Source: Tridacna crocea (taxonomy: Eukaryota; Mollusca; Bivalvia; Cardiida; Cardiidae). Taken from it: 64,000 nt of DNA. The stretch is taken from NCBI GenBank assembly GCA_943736015.1, contig OX031071.1, positions 11,814,119-11,878,118 of the forward strand, written 5' to 3'. A program made the translations under genes and the position numbers. A model generated the notes under the pieces. The model had not been told where the DNA came from. It did not search any database and saw nothing but the letters and a program-made list of their open reading frames with translations. Below, one piece after another: positions 62,620 to 64,000 of the stretch (within the stretch, counting starts at the first letter, position 1; each line of letters begins with the position of its first letter).

Positions 62620-62740
62620 GGGTTATCACAGGTTCTATCCTCTTATATATGCTAGGATTTTGTCCTTGGACAAGACACTGCAGAGAACCAGCCTAGCCCT
62701 TGTAAAACCAAAAAGGTACACAAATGAATGAATTGTTGTC
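62620..62740. repeat. Possible SINE-type segment
   Basis: TTGTCCTTGGACAAGACACT, then GAACCAGCCTAGCCC and ACAAATGAATGAATTG, a wording common in invertebrate SINE-like repeats. Confidence 0.35.
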
Positions 62741-63619
62741 ACTGTAAGACTGGAACAGCATGGGCACTAAAAGTCACTGATAACCAGAAAATAGTCACCA
62801 TCAAAGTATTCTTGAAGGTTTCAAGTTCATATTTTGTGGCACTGCATGAGCTGACCTTTCTTTTGTACAATCATTATTTTTCTTGACTTGTTTCTTTATG
62901 AAGATACAAGATAAATTTTCATTTATCTTAAAGAAGAAAGGTACATTCAATATTCATGAGTTACACATGGTCCAGAATTTACTGAACACATCACTTAGTT
63001 TTCACCTTTCAGACTATTATAAAACATTTTTGAGTTCAGGAATGAAACCAAGAACATTCTTATGAAAGAAAAGAAGAAATCATTGTACCTGAACAATCAA
63101 ATTATTGTGACTAGTTTGATTTTGTATTTCATTTTAAAATTAATAGTTTGAAGTTGTGTAGTAATTAAGAGGAACCTTGAAAGGATTCTATGTGTTAACA
63201 GTTATGGAAAGGACAGTGTGCTTTCAGTAAAAACTTGCATACAAAATACCACTATTTCTCTTACCCATAGAGGATTCCTGTATTGTTTTTTTAATTTAAC
63301 CATACTAGTTTCAAAACAATGCATGCTTTATACCTCAGAATGAGGACAGTCTGTATAGTATGTAACAGGTGCACTGGTAGAGTAAGATCAGACTGCCTAA
63401 CAAAGTAAAACTCCATTTCTATAGGCACACTCTTTTAGATTTGAATTGTTTGCAGTCTATATGATTATACCAACCATATATAAGTTTAGAAATCGTTGTG
63501 CTTAGGCTAGAATTGTAAAATGCTACAGTAAAAATCAAAACCTTAATGTTTGAGTACAGAAGTTTCAATCTTTTAAAAGAGTCTTGGATAATGATGAGTA
63601 ATGGTGAATTCAGAAATGC
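62741..63619. other. No recognised feature
   Basis: AT-rich DNA; short open frames without support. Confidence 0.45.
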
Positions 63620-63847
63620 TTAACTCTTTACCACACAAGAAATATTTAGACTGGTCCAAATTGAAAGCATTTGCAGACAACAAAATAAAGGTGACTGAAA
63701 AATTGAAATTTGTTCTGGGAAGGGTAGAAAACACTGTGGGAAAAGGAGAAACAGCTGGTTACCAGCATTTTCTCCTTTTCCCACAGTGTTTTCAAAAGGC
63801 TTCTTTCTCAGGGGCATCAAAAGTAGGGATTGTGTGGTAATCGGTTG
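63620..63847 (+). mobile_element. MITE A, full length
   Basis: TTAACTCTTTACCACAC...GGTAATCGGTTGA. Stem AAGGAGAAACAGCTGG shows one unpaired change opposite an intact right arm. Confidence 0.85.
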
Positions 63848-64000
63848 AAATACTATAGAAAAGAAAGATAGAGTCATCATGTCTAGTGTATCTATAATTA
63901 TAAGCTCACATGTTTACAAACCTTAGGCTTAGCTGTTAATATTTTTAATCTGATTTAAAGCAATGTCTCAGACAAAAATCACCTCAGCTAATTGGATAAC

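Noticed and set aside
11106-63880. Many short frames on both strands with the peptide VGKGENAGNQHFLLFPQCF
   Set aside because: They are translations of the MITE hairpin. A palindrome reads the same on both strands, so the repeated peptide is an artefact and not a protein family.

Overview
The window reads as nuclear DNA of an animal, most likely a marine bivalve mollusc. It is AT-rich, has split exons with GT-AG borders, and no bacterial gene layout. It also carries repeat types I associate with bivalves: elements opening AGCTCACCTGAGC and closing GGTGAGCGATCCAGGGCC...CCCTCTTGTT, the TTTGCTATAGCAAA palindrome, and tRNA-derived SINEs ending in CGATGTAAAATAAAT. The species cannot be named from the sequence.

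One host gene runs along the + strand from before 4948 to at least 57638. I recognise 17 exons (4948-57638), including a tandemly duplicated pair (16966-17028 and 17353-17418) and a 14-base micro-exon (24979-24992). Reading phases fit from exon to exon from 4948 to 48803 and give about 490 codons with no start codon, so the 5' end is missing. Two later exons end in stop codons in the same phase (53884-54036 and 57483-57638), which suggests alternative C-termini. The product is charged and Ser/Pro-rich, probably largely disordered, and I do not recognise the family.

The introns and flanks are dominated by roughly 95 whole or broken copies of a ~228-bp palindromic MITE. Copies are flanked by TTAA, begin CCCTTT and end AAAGGG, and centre on a perfect hairpin. 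Three subfamilies (A, B, C) share this plan but differ in hairpin loop and arms. TTAA plus CCC ends point to non-autonomous piggyBac-like elements. They fill about a quarter to 30 percent of the window by my estimate. Many adjacent copies share one TTAA, and at least four pairs are nested. In the MITE entries, '+' means the long arm (TTGAAAGCATTTGCAGACGAC side) is on the left.

Region by region: 1-4947 is intron or upstream DNA with few repeats. 5088-6655 is a bivalve repeat with 165-bp tandem units. 8-18 kb holds exons among dense MITEs, including the exon duplication. 18-34 kb continues the same pattern. At 33921-34451 lies a compact LTR element (TRIM) whose two apparently identical 207-bp LTRs each contain a tRNA-like segment with A and B boxes. 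37.8-38.8 kb is a minisatellite that begins at a splice donor. 39.6-43.5 kb is a composite repeat region holding a LINE 3' fragment. 49.6-50.35 kb and 55.44-55.85 kb are long-inverted-repeat elements with a shared ORF. 57.6-64 kb is downstream DNA with scattered repeats and no recognised gene.
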